Shown one piece after another: positions 24,700 to 32,468 of a stretch of 64,000 nucleotides of DNA (positions are counted from its first letter, which is position 1; every line of letters starts with the position of its first letter). Source of the stretch: Miltoncostaea sp036826475 (GTDB lineage: Bacteria; Actinomycetota; Thermoleophilia; Miltoncostaeales; Miltoncostaeaceae); NCBI GenBank assembly GCA_036826475.1, contig DAISWG010000012.1, positions 9,043 through 73,042 of the forward strand, in the 5' to 3' direction. The position numbers and the translations under genes were made by a program. Under the pieces are notes generated by a model, which was not told where the DNA came from, did no database searches, and worked only from the letters and a program-made list of their open reading frames with translations.

Positions 24700-26148
24700 A
24701 TGCGTCAACCCGCCGGCCGGAGCAGCACCTCTCTACCCGGGCGCTGCGACCGCGCTTCGCGCGGTAGGGCCGGCGGGCAACTCACGGTGGTCGGGGGCTC
24801 GATCGCGGCGCTGGTCGCCGCCGACGCCCGCCTGCGCCGGGGCGGCGCGGTCGACCTGCTGCTGCCCCGAACGGGCGTGGCGGGCGGCTTCGCCCCGATC
24901 GAGGTGGAGGGCCGCCGCCTGGGCCTGGGCGTGCGCCTGCTCGAGATCGACCGCGAGGACGCCGCGCCGCCGCCGCCGCTGGCCGACTACGTCGCCGGCC
25001 CGTCCGGCCACGTCCCGTTCGTCCGCACCCTGGCGGAGTGGACGCGCGAGCTGGCGGGCGACGGCCTGCGCGAGGCGGACGGACTGGCGATGGTGGTCGA
25101 CGGCCGCCTGGCCGACGACATCTACTTCACGGTCGACCTGGAGGGGCTGCGCGCCGCGCTGCCGGCCGCCGAGGCCGACCGCACCGCGGCAGAGGCCGCC
25201 GACGCGCGCCGCCTGGACGGCGACGCCGGGGTGCTGGGCGCGGGGCACGACCTGGGCGCGTTGTCGCTCGACGACGCCTCGCGCCGCAACCACGGCGCGG
25301 CCTTCCACGAGCGCTTCATCGCCGCCATGTGCCGCAAGATCCACCCCGGCGGCGCCGCGGCCGTGCCCGCCGCCCTGCGGCGCAAGGTGTGGATGCCGCT
25401 CTTCCACCCGAGCACGCTGGAGGCCGCCGCCGCGGGCCGGCCCACCGGCTACCGGCCGCACCGCCCGTTCCACACCGTGGAGCCCGGTGGCGTCGGCGCC
25501 CTGGTCGCCGCCCTGCTGGCCCGCATCCACGCCGCCCCCCGGGCCCGCGTGGTCGAGGCCGGCCGGCTGCTGGAGGCGGCGCCCACCCCCGACGGCTCCC
25601 AGGTGCAATTGCGACTCGAGGGTCTCGATCGCACCGTGGGGCGGCCCGTCCTGGGCACGAGCCCCGCCGAGCTGTTCGCCGCGGTCGGCGCCGGGTACGA
25701 CGCGCCCCGCCTGCCGATGTCGATTGCGTGGGCCGAGGTGGACGAGCGCGACGTGCTCGCGCTCCCCGCGCTGGTGCACGTGCCCGACCCCGAGATCGAC
25801 GCGTTCCGCATCAGCCCCGGCGACCCGCCCGCCCCCGGCCGGCGCGCCCTGACGCTGGAGATGCGCCACGACCTGCCCGCGGAGCATGTGGCCGACGCGG
25901 TGCGGCGCGCCGTCGTGGCGACGGGGCTCGTCCGCGAGGGCGCCCCCGTCGAGGTGGTCCACCACCTGGCCGGTCCCGCGATGCCCGACCCCGGCCCCGG
26001 GGCGCAGGCGGCGTTCGAGGCCGCGCGCGCGCGGCTCAATGACGCCCGCCTGGATGCCGAGGTGGTGGGCGGCGCCGCCGCATTCGGCGCCGACTCGTTC
26101 AACGAGCAGGTGATCCAGGGCCTGCGGGCCGAGGAGGCCACCCGATGA
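24700..26148 (+). CDS. FAD/NAD(P)-binding Rossmann protein, possible oxidoreductase
   Basis: This protein (482 residues from ATG 24700; 453 from GTG 24787) begins its fold with LTVVGGSIAALVAADARLRR, a dinucleotide-binding beta-alpha-beta. GLGVRLLEIDRED follows, and later there are KIHPGGAAAVPAALRRKVWM and FHTVEPGGVGALVAALLARI segments resembling the amine oxidase/UDP-galactopyranose mutase superfamily. The last third is unlike any family I know. The first 29 codons coincide with a hairpin-rich element (24709-24777), so the true start may be GTG 24787. It lies one base after the methyltransferase stop and overlaps the next gene by 4 bp. Confidence 0.7.
   Translation: MRQPAGRSSTSLPGRCDRASRGRAGGQLTVVGGSIAALVAADARLRRGGAVDLLLPRTGVAGGFAPIEVEGRRLGLGVRLLEIDREDAAPPPPLADYVAGPSGHVPFVRTLAEWTRELAGDGLREADGLAMVVDGRLADDIYFTVDLEGLRAALPAAEADRTAAEAADARRLDGDAGVLGAGHDLGALSLDDASRRNHGAAFHERFIAAMCRKIHPGGAAAVPAALRRKVWMPLFHPSTLEAAAAGRPTGYRPHRPFHTVEPGGVGALVAALLARIHAAPRARVVEAGRLLEAAPTPDGSQVQLRLEGLDRTVGRPVLGTSPAELFAAVGAGYDAPRLPMSIAWAEVDERDVLALPALVHVPDPEIDAFRISPGDPPAPGRRALTLEMRHDLPAEHVADAVRRAVVATGLVREGAPVEVVHHLAGPAMPDPGPGAQAAFEAARARLNDARLDAEVVGGAAAFGADSFNEQVIQGLRAEEATR
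24709..24777 (+). repeat. Hairpin element D, possible diverged relative of the structured repeat
   Basis: Outer stem CCCGCCGGCC (24709-24718) pairs with GGCCGGCGGG (24768-24777). Inside are a GCAGC/GCTGC stem and a perfect ACCGCGC-TTC-GCGCGGT hairpin (24749-24765). Layout and the CGCTTCGC core resemble copies A-C, but the sequence differs. It occupies the 5' end of the FAD-binding gene. Confidence 0.5.
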
Positions 26149-26876
26149 CCCTCACCCCCGAGGCGCTCGACCGCTACGCGCGGGAGTACTACCTGAGCGA
26201 CGAGGTCGCCGACATCGACATCGAGGAGCGGGCCCAGCGCCTCAGCGCCCCCACGGTGGCGGCCCAGGTGCGGGACGCCCGCCGGGTGATCGACATGGGC
26301 TACGGGACGGGGGAGATGGCCCGCGAGCTGCTCGGCCGCGGCATCGCCGCCGAGGTGGTGGAGGGCTCCCCGCTGCTCGCCGCCCAGGCCCGCGGCCGCC
26401 ACCCCGGCCTGGTCGTCCACGAGGCGATGTTCGAGACGTTCGCCCCCGGCCCGGTCTACGACGCCGTGCTGGCGCTCCACGTGATGGAGCACGTCGACCG
26501 CCCCCGCGACCTGATGTCGCACGTCCGCGGTTGGCTGCGCCCCGGCGGCGCGGTGGTCGTGGTGGTGCCCAACCGCGAGTCGCTGCACCGGCGCCTGGCG
26601 GTGCGGATGGCGATCCAGGAGCGGCTCGACGACCTCTCGCCCCGCGACCGCCTGGTGGGGCACCTGCGGGTGTACGGCCTCGACACGCTCCAGGCCGACC
26701 TGGAGGGCGCGGGCTTCCGCGTGGACGCACGGTTCGGCTTCACCCTCAAGACGGTGCCGAACGCGATGATGCTCGACTGGCCGCCGGCGCTGCTCGACGC
26801 GCTCACGGAGATCAGCCCCGAGTTGCCGCCGCAGATGTGCGCCAACATCGGCATCCGGGCGGTCGCGGCGGCATGA
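26145..26876 (+). CDS. Class I SAM-dependent methyltransferase
   Basis: This 243-residue methyltransferase carries RRVIDMGYGTGEMARELLGR as a slightly unusual motif I (Met-Gly-Tyr-Gly-Thr-Gly). AAEVVEGS follows as the acidic loop, VYDAVLALHVMEHVDRPRDL as motif IV with the MEH signature, and RPGGAVVVVVPNRESLHRRL as the late strand. It resembles the UbiG/Methyltransf_23 type enzymes often found in glycan clusters. Its ATG overlaps the preceding stop, and its own stop overlaps the next start. Target not known; a sugar O- or N-methyl group is the most likely product given its neighbours. Confidence 0.87.
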   Translation: MTLTPEALDRYAREYYLSDEVADIDIEERAQRLSAPTVAAQVRDARRVIDMGYGTGEMARELLGRGIAAEVVEGSPLLAAQARGRHPGLVVHEAMFETFAPGPVYDAVLALHVMEHVDRPRDLMSHVRGWLRPGGAVVVVVPNRESLHRRLAVRMAIQERLDDLSPRDRLVGHLRVYGLDTLQADLEGAGFRVDARFGFTLKTVPNAMMLDWPPALLDALTEISPELPPQMCANIGIRAVAAA

Positions 26877-28837
26877 CGGCCCTGCCGCGGGTCGCCGCCG
26901 CGGGGGCGGCGCTCGCCGACATGGAGCGCAGGATCGCCGCCCTCGCCGCCGCCGGCGACGACGCGCTGGCGGCCGCCTGGGCGCAGGTCGCCTCCGACTT
27001 CGCCTGGAACACCCCGCCCGGCGCGCTCGCCAGCCCGGCGATCGACGACGCCCTGGAGGCGATCGGGCTGCGCCAGGTCCCCCGCGGCCCCCGCGCGCCG
27101 CGCGGCGACGGCCCGGAGCGGGTCCTGCACGTCATCACCGAGTGCGCGGCCGTCGGCGGCCACTCGCGCATGGCGTGGCGGTGGATCGGGCGCGACGAGG
27201 GGCGGCGGCCGACGCTGGCGCTCACCCGCCACCGCGCCGAGGTGCCCGCGCCGCTGGCCCGCGCCCTCGCGGCCCGCGGCGGCGAGGCGGTCCACGTGCC
27301 CGGCCACGACCTGATCGACCGCGCCCGCGCCCTCGGGGGGCTGGTGGACGCCCACGACCTGGTGGTGCTCCACATCCACCCCATGGAGGTCGCGGCGTCG
27401 ATCGCGCTGGCCGACCGCACGGGCCGGCCGCCGGTGCTGCTCGTGAACCACGCCGACCATTGCTTCTGGCTCGCCCCGCGCGTGCCGGACGTGGTGCTGA
27501 GCAGCCGGCCCGCCGCCGCCCGGCTGTGTATCGCGCGCCGCGGCGTCCACCCGGAGCGCTCCGCCCTGCTTCCGGTGCCCGCCGAGCCGGCGGCCGCCCC
27601 GCCGTCGCGCGACGAGGCGCGCCGAGCCCTGGGCCTGGCCGACGGCGCCGTCGCGATGGTCGCGATGGCGTCGCCCTACAAGCTCGCCGCGATCGACGAC
27701 ATCGGCTTCGCCGACCTCGTGGAGCCCGCCCTCGACGCGATCCCCGACGCGACGGTGCTGGTGGTGGGGCCCGACGACGACGGCGCGTGGGCCGAGGCCC
27801 GCGCCCGCACCGGCGGCCGCCTCCGCGCCCTGGGGCGGCTGGACGACCCGTCCGGTGTCCTGGCCGCCGCCGACGTGTTCCTCGACGCCTACCCCTGCTC
27901 GTCGCTCACCGCCGCCCTGGAGGCCGCGGCCCTCGGCATCCCGGTGGTCTCGTACGCCCCGCCCCGCCCGCAGGCGGCGACGTACGACATCGACGAGCCC
28001 GCCCTCGCGGGGGTCCACGTGGTGGCGCGCACCCCCGGGGCCCACCTCGACGCGCTGGGCCGCCTGGCCGCCGACCCCGCGGCCCGTGCCGACCTGGGCG
28101 CCCGCACCGCGGCCGCCGCCGCCGCGCTCCACGACCGCCCCCGCTGGCGCGCCGACCTGGAGGCCGCCTACGCCCGCGCCCGCGCCGCGGCCGCCGCCGG
28201 TCCCCTGCCGGGCCGTCCGCCGGTCGCCGACGCCGGCACCGCCCACGAGGACGCGTTCCTGGACGCGCTGCACGCGGCGTCCGGGCTCACGCTCACCCCC
28301 GCCGCGGCGCTGCTGCGCAACGGCGACGCCTTCCCGTGCGACCCCCGCCGCGGCCTGTCCGTCGTCGTGCACTGCCGCGACGACGCCGACGGGCTCATGC
28401 GCGCGCTGGGCTCGGCGGTGGAGACGTGCGCCCACCTCGACGAGGTCGAGGCGATCGTCATCGACGACGCCTCCGGCCCGGCCACGGCGGACGTCATCGA
28501 CGGGCTCCGCAGCGACGTGCGCGTGGTCCGCAACGCCGCACCCCTCGGACCGCAGGCGTCGTTCGCCGCGGCCCTCGACGTCGCCGAGGGGCAGGCGGCG
28601 CTGCTCATGACCAGCGACGTCGTCCTGCTCCCCGGTTGGCTCGACCCCCTGGCCGCCGCGCTCGCCCGGCCCGGGGTGAGCGGCGTCGCGCCGACGGTGC
28701 TCCGGGGCACGGGCCGCGAGGTGTGCGTCCTGACGTCCGTCGCGTCGGCGCGCGCCGGCGCCGCCGTGGTCGCCCTGTCCGTCCCCGACTCGGCGGTGCG
28801 CGCGGCGCCCGCCGGCGCCATGGAGGCCGTCGCATGA
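26873..28837 (+). CDS. Two-domain glycosyltransferase: GT-B (GT41-like) plus GT2
   Basis: This 654-residue fusion opens with a helical leader. A GT-B part follows (about 80-430): VLHVITECAAVGGHSRMAWR, then VMVAMASPYKL-type and FLDAYPCSSLTAALEAAALG segments. The last recalls the O-GlcNAc transferase/SPINDLY (GT41) donor site rather than the usual GT4 Glu-x7-Glu. The C-terminal part (about 485-650) is a truncated GT-A domain of family 2 (LSVVVHCRDDADGLMRALGS, IVIDDASG, LLMTSDVVLLPGWLDPLAAA). The GT2 part lacks its usual end. Transfer of sugars to protein Ser/Thr is plausible given the flagellar promoter. Confidence 0.82.
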   Translation: MTALPRVAAAGAALADMERRIAALAAAGDDALAAAWAQVASDFAWNTPPGALASPAIDDALEAIGLRQVPRGPRAPRGDGPERVLHVITECAAVGGHSRMAWRWIGRDEGRRPTLALTRHRAEVPAPLARALAARGGEAVHVPGHDLIDRARALGGLVDAHDLVVLHIHPMEVAASIALADRTGRPPVLLVNHADHCFWLAPRVPDVVLSSRPAAARLCIARRGVHPERSALLPVPAEPAAAPPSRDEARRALGLADGAVAMVAMASPYKLAAIDDIGFADLVEPALDAIPDATVLVVGPDDDGAWAEARARTGGRLRALGRLDDPSGVLAAADVFLDAYPCSSLTAALEAAALGIPVVSYAPPRPQAATYDIDEPALAGVHVVARTPGAHLDALGRLAADPAARADLGARTAAAAAALHDRPRWRADLEAAYARARAAAAAGPLPGRPPVADAGTAHEDAFLDALHAASGLTLTPAAALLRNGDAFPCDPRRGLSVVVHCRDDADGLMRALGSAVETCAHLDEVEAIVIDDASGPATADVIDGLRSDVRVVRNAAPLGPQASFAAALDVAEGQAALLMTSDVVLLPGWLDPLAAALARPGVSGVAPTVLRGTGREVCVLTSVASARAGAAVVALSVPDSAVRAAPAGAMEAVA

Positions 28838-30087
28838 TGAACGCCTGCACGATCGTGGCCCGCAACTACCTGGCCCAGGCGTCCGCCCTGGCGGACTCCT
28901 TCGTGGAGGCGAACCCCGAGGGGGCGTTCACGATCTTCGCGATCGACCTCGGCGACGAGCACATCGGATCGGACGACCCGCGCGTGCGCGTCGTGGGGCC
29001 CGAGGGCGCCGGCCTCGACCCCGACGAGTTCCACCGGATGGCGGCGATCTACGACGTGGTGGAGCTCGCGACCGCGGTGAAGCCCTTCCTGCTGCGGCAC
29101 CTGCTGCGGGAGGGCGGGGAGCCCGTCACGTACCTCGACCCCGACATCCTGGTGTTCCGGCCCCTCGACGGCATCGAGCGGCTCGCCCGGGACCACGACA
29201 TCGTGCTGACGCCCCACACGTCGGTGCCGCTGCCGGACGACGGCTTCCCGCCCGGCGAGGTGGCGTTCCTGGAGGCCGGCGTCTTCAACCTCGGGTTCAT
29301 CGCCGTGGGCGGCGGCGCGGTCCCGTTCCTGGACTGGTGGGCGGAGCGGCTGTCGCGGCGCTGCCTGGTCGCCACCGCCCAGCACCTGTTCGTCGACCAG
29401 AAGTGGATCGATCTCGTGCCCTGCTACTTCCGCCACCACGTCCTGCGCGACCCGGCGGTGAACGTCGCGTACTGGAACCTGCCGGTGCGGACGCTGGAGC
29501 AGCGCGACGGCGGATGGCTCGTGGACGGCGAGCCGCTGGTCTTCTTCCATTTCAGCGGCTACGACCCGGCCAAACCCCACCTGCTGAGCAAGTACCAGGG
29601 ACCGAACCCCCGGATCCGGCTCGACGAGCACCCCGCGCTGAAGGCGATCTGCGACATGTACGCCGCCCGCCTGGAGGAGCGCGGCCACGCCGCGCTGCGC
29701 CGCTCGGGCTACGGATTCGCCGAGCTTCCGTCCGGGATGCCGCTCGACGCCCGAACCCGCGCCGTCTACCGGCGCAGCCTCGTGGCCTGCGAGACGGCGG
29801 GCGCCGAGCCGCCGCCGAACCCGTTCGCCGCCGGCGGCGACGGGGCGTTCATCGACTGGCTCGCCTCGCCCGCCGGCGACCCGGCCGACTGGGGCGGCCT
29901 GTCGGTGCTCGGTGCGTCCGCGTGGATCACCGAGCCGGGCGTGCGCGATGCGTTCCCCCGCGTCCCGGGCCCGGACGCCGACCGCCTCCTCGAGTGGCTC
30001 GAGGAGGGCGGCGCGCGTCAGCTGGGGATGGCCACGTGGCTGTGCCGCGGCCGGGTGGGGGGCGGGGCGGTGCCCGCCCCCCGGTAG
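28834..30087 (+). CDS. GT8-like glycosyltransferase
   Basis: This 417-residue protein has a GT-A fold pattern. MMNACTIVARNYLAQASALA and DSFVEANP open as in family 8 and related enzymes. VTYLDPDILVFRPLDGIERL contains the DxD metal and nucleotide-sugar site (about 102-104). FNLGFIAVGGG and the HLFVDQKWIDLVPCYF segment follow, with a final FFHFSGYDP motif that supplies a His ligand. The C-terminal 130 residues are a separate Pro-rich region. It is the last gene of the sigma-28-linked sugar operon and starts within the previous stop (ATGATGA). Confidence 0.85.
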   Translation: MMNACTIVARNYLAQASALADSFVEANPEGAFTIFAIDLGDEHIGSDDPRVRVVGPEGAGLDPDEFHRMAAIYDVVELATAVKPFLLRHLLREGGEPVTYLDPDILVFRPLDGIERLARDHDIVLTPHTSVPLPDDGFPPGEVAFLEAGVFNLGFIAVGGGAVPFLDWWAERLSRRCLVATAQHLFVDQKWIDLVPCYFRHHVLRDPAVNVAYWNLPVRTLEQRDGGWLVDGEPLVFFHFSGYDPAKPHLLSKYQGPNPRIRLDEHPALKAICDMYAARLEERGHAALRRSGYGFAELPSGMPLDARTRAVYRRSLVACETAGAEPPPNPFAAGGDGAFIDWLASPAGDPADWGGLSVLGASAWITEPGVRDAFPRVPGPDADRLLEWLEEGGARQLGMATWLCRGRVGGGAVPAPR

Positions 30088-30091
30088 GCCG

Positions 30092-30334
30092 TCAGGCGGC
30101 CGAGGCCGTCAGGGTCCGCTCGGCGAGCGCCTCGAGCGGCTCCGGCCGGCCGCTGATGTTCCAGAGCACCGTGCAGAGGGTGTCGAAGCGCACGCGGTCG
30201 TCGTGGCGCATCGACTTGGTCTTCCTGCGCGTCCTGCCCCCGTCGGTGATGTGGGTGTCGAGCAGCAGCTCGCGTCGCGCCTCGTCCAGCATCCATCGGA
30301 CGGTGTCGAGGGGGTCGTAGGCGGCGTCGGTCAT
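30092..30334 (-). CDS. Hypothetical protein, 80 residues
   Basis: No family recognised. The protein is acidic at the N-terminus (MTDAAYDPLDTVRWMLDEAR), basic in the middle (RTRRKTKSMRHDDRVR) and ends with a helical segment (FDTLCTVLWNISGRPEPLEA). GGAG lies about 8 nt before ATG 30334, which supports translation. It is convergent with the GT8-like gene 4 bp away. The spacing suggests neither neighbour shares its operon. The gap up to 30467 shows no gene. Confidence 0.55.
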   Translation of the reverse strand: MTDAAYDPLDTVRWMLDEARRELLLDTHITDGGRTRRKTKSMRHDDRVRFDTLCTVLWNISGRPEPLEALAERTLTASAA

Positions 30335-30467
30335 CGGCGTCTCCGTGGTGCGTGATGTGGGCGTCCGGGAGCGCCGCCGATCGATTCGGCGGGCCCAACG
30401 GTAGCCTGCTCCGACGCGGATCGCGACCTGCCGCCGCGGCCCGCCCTACGCCGGGATCAGCCCGCGT

Positions 30468-31028
30468 TCAGACCTCGTCCTCGTCGTCATCGTCGTCGTC
30501 GGGCTCCTCGACGTCCTCGAGGGAGATCTCCTCGACCTCGTCGGCCAGCGCGGCGGCGGGAGCCACGTCCTCCTCGGGCTCGCTCTCGTCCTCCTCGTCG
30601 TCCTGGGCGGCGGCCTCCGCGTCGGTGGCCTCGCCCTCGAGCACCTGCGCGAGCGCGGGCGTGAGGTTGGCGCCGTCGTCGTCGCCGTCGCCCACGACGT
30701 CGTCGTCGTCGCCGAGGGTCTCGATGAGCAGCGGGTCGGTCTCCATGTCGTCCAGCTCGATCAGCTGGGTCTCGTCGGCGGTGCCCTCCGGGTCCCAGCG
30801 GACCTTCACCTCGCCGTCCAGGATCTCGGCCTCGGCGAGCGCGACGGGGTCGCGCGAGGTGAGCTCACCCGGCGCGGGCGGCGGCGCGGCCTCGGCACGC
30901 AGCTCCGCCGGGTCGGCGGTGAGCCACAGCGTGATCTGCCGTGCCCGCTTCGCGACGGCGTGGACCAGCGCGTACCGCGATCCATCCACGTGCTGGAGCG
31001 ACTGGTCCAAGCGACGTCCGTACAGCAT
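30468..31028 (-). CDS. RNA polymerase omega-like subunit with acidic tail
   Basis: The first 40 of 186 residues read like RpoZ: MLYGRRLDQSLQHVDGSRYA then LVHAVAKRARQITLWL, matching the conserved omega core in which A-x-KRARQ packs on the beta-prime C-terminus. The remaining three quarters is an extension ending in a long Asp/Glu-rich tail (EPDDDDDDEDEV). Omega aids assembly of RNA polymerase. ATG 31028 is chosen because GGGAGGT lies 5 nt upstream and it gives the canonical start. It is divergent from csrA. In many actinobacteria rpoZ follows gmk; here it stands alone next to flagellar genes. Confidence 0.65.
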   Translation of the reverse strand: MLYGRRLDQSLQHVDGSRYALVHAVAKRARQITLWLTADPAELRAEAAPPPAPGELTSRDPVALAEAEILDGEVKVRWDPEGTADETQLIELDDMETDPLLIETLGDDDDVVGDGDDDGANLTPALAQVLEGEATDAEAAAQDDEEDESEPEEDVAPAAALADEVEEISLEDVEEPDDDDDDEDEV

Positions 31029-31121
31029 CCGACCTCCCCGGCGGTTCATGGCAAGCAACAGCGCGACCGGACATACTAGCGCCAACGCGGATGTGCTCTC
31101 ACCCGACCCGCGTAATGGCGC

Positions 31122-31133
31122 AAGGAGGCCTCC
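31122..31133 (+). promoter_or_regulatory. csrA ribosome-binding site inside a palindrome
   Basis: AAGGAGG, ideal Shine-Dalgarno and an AAGGA CsrA motif, is embedded in GGAGGCCTCC (31124-31133), a perfect 10-bp palindrome just before ATG 31137. This invites autoregulation by CsrA or occlusion by self-pairing. Confidence 0.5.
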
Positions 31134-31136
31134 TGG

Positions 31137-31379
31137 ATGCTGGTGCTCACCCGCAAGGCCAACCAGAGCATCATGATCGGCGACACCATCGAGGTGTCGG
31201 TGCTCTCTGTGCTCGGAGAGAAGGTCCGCCTGGGGATCCAGGCGCCGCGCGACGTCCCCGTGTTCCGCAAGGAGGTCTTCCTGGAGATCCAGGCGCAGAA
31301 CCTCGAGGCGGCGGAGTCCAGCAAGGAGGCGCTCGACCAGGCGCTCGGCATGATGGGCGACGCCGACGACGGTCGCTAG
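31137..31379 (+). CDS. csrA: Translational regulator CsrA
   Basis: CsrA (80 residues) is a dimeric RNA-binding protein that recognises ANGGA motifs and blocks translation. MLVLTRKANQSIMIGDTIEV and KVRLGIQAPRDVPVFRKEVF are nearly perfect family sequence, including the Leu4 and Arg44-type RNA contacts. The C-terminus is extended, as in FliW-regulated CsrA proteins of Gram-positives. It lies 167 bp upstream of flagellin 2. fliW sits behind flagellin 1 at 11827. In Bacillus, CsrA represses hag and FliW relieves it; the same is inferred here. Confidence 0.97.
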   Translation: MLVLTRKANQSIMIGDTIEVSVLSVLGEKVRLGIQAPRDVPVFRKEVFLEIQAQNLEAAESSKEALDQALGMMGDADDGR

Positions 31380-31404
31380 ACCGGTACGAATCTCTACACG
31401 GGGC

Positions 31405-31432
31405 TCAAGCGCGCCCCCGCGAGCGCCGATGA
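31405..31432 (+). promoter_or_regulatory. Putative sigma-28 promoter of flagellin 2
   Basis: TCAA (31405-31408), 16 nt, GCCGATGA (31425-31432), shortly after csrA. A leader of about 110 nt follows. It contains ATGGA (31490-31494) and an AAGGA overlapping the ribosome site AAGGAGG (31535-31541). Confidence 0.75.
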
Positions 31433-31545
31433 GGATGCCGAGCGCGTAGGACCAGGACGGTCCCACGCGACATCGCACCAGTCTCCGCATGGACGCGGAC
31501 CCGGCGCGGTGTTCCGTCCAGACGACCTGGATTCAAGGAGGAATC

Positions 31546-32376
31546 ATGGGTCTGAGTGTCTACAACAACGTCGAGGCGCAGAACGCTCACCGCCTCCTCA
31601 GCAACACCGGCGCGCAGCTGAACAAGTCGATGGAGCGGCTGTCCTCCGGTCTCCGGATCAACCGCGCCGCCGACGACGCCGCCGGCCTCGCCGTCTCTGA
31701 GGGCATGCGCTCCCAGATCCGCGGCATGAACGTCGCTTCGCGCAACGCGCAGGACGGCGTCTCGATGGTCCAGGTCGCCGACGGCGCCCTGGGGAACGTG
31801 GGCGACATGCTGCAGCGCGTCCGTGACCTGGCCGTCCAGGCCTCGAACGGCACGCTGACCGACGCCCAGCGCACGAACCTCGACACCGAGGTCCAGCAGA
31901 TCCTCACCGAGATCGGCAAGACCGGTACGGACACCGAGTTCAACGGTCTGAAGATCCTCGCCGGCTCCGTCGCCACCGCCGCGTCCGCCGTGACGCTCCA
32001 GGTCGGTGCCAACGCCAGCCAGAGCATCGCGTTCACCATCGGCACCGTGTCCGCGTCCGACCTCGGCATCTCGGGCATCGCCGTGTCGACGGCCGCTTCG
32101 GCGACCGCCGCCATCGCGTCCCTGGACGCCGCGATCAGCACTGTCACCACGAGCCGGGCGAACCTGGGCGCCATCCAGAACCGTCTGGAGCACACGATCA
32201 ACCGCCTCGGCATGACCTCGGAGAACCTCCAGGCCGCCGAGTCCCGGATCCGTGACGCCGACATGGCCTCGGAGATGATCACCTTCACCAAGAACCAGAT
32301 CCTCCAGCAGTCGGGCATGGCGATGCTCGCGCAGGCCAACCAGAGCCCGCAGAGCGTCCTCTCGCTCCTCCGCTAG
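31546..32376 (+). CDS. Flagellin 2
   Basis: This 276-residue flagellin is closely related to flagellin 1 along its whole length. Typical ends are AQNAHRLLSNTGAQLNKSME with RLSSGLRINRAADDAAGLAV, and SRIRDADMASEMITFTKNQI with the final SLLR. The Ser/Thr/Ala-rich middle is again very short. ATG 31546 follows a perfect AAGGAGG. Its codons include more T-ending forms than its neighbours, consistent with high expression. It lies between csrA and the glycosyltransferase cluster. A strong terminator follows. Confidence 0.97.
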   Translation: MGLSVYNNVEAQNAHRLLSNTGAQLNKSMERLSSGLRINRAADDAAGLAVSEGMRSQIRGMNVASRNAQDGVSMVQVADGALGNVGDMLQRVRDLAVQASNGTLTDAQRTNLDTEVQQILTEIGKTGTDTEFNGLKILAGSVATAASAVTLQVGANASQSIAFTIGTVSASDLGISGIAVSTAASATAAIASLDAAISTVTTSRANLGAIQNRLEHTINRLGMTSENLQAAESRIRDADMASEMITFTKNQILQQSGMAMLAQANQSPQSVLSLLR

Positions 32377-32400
32377 TCGATCCGGAGCACGATGTGGAAC

Positions 32401-32426
32401 CGACGGGGCCCTCCGGGGCCCCGTCG
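32401..32426 (+). terminator. Strong hairpin after flagellin 2
   Basis: CGACGGGGCC, loop CTCCGG, GGCCCCGTCG form a perfect 10-bp stem followed by CATTCCT. It ends 6 nt before the -35 of the next sigma-28-like promoter. Confidence 0.8.
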
Positions 32427-32432
32427 CATTCC

Positions 32433-32459
32433 TCAGGTCCGGGCGTTCCCGGCCGATGT
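32433..32459 (+). promoter_or_regulatory. Putative sigma-28 promoter of the glycosyltransferase cluster
   Basis: TCAG (32433-32436), 15 nt, GCCGATGT (32452-32459). ATG 32469 lies 9 nt after the -10 with no Shine-Dalgarno, so a leaderless message is implied. Confidence 0.65.
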
Positions 32460-32468
32460 GGCGCGCAC

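Noticed and set aside
30331..30338. A GCCGATGA on the minus strand at the start of the 80-residue gene.
   Set aside because: It includes the start codon itself and no TCAA-like -35 lies at 15-16 nt; probably chance.
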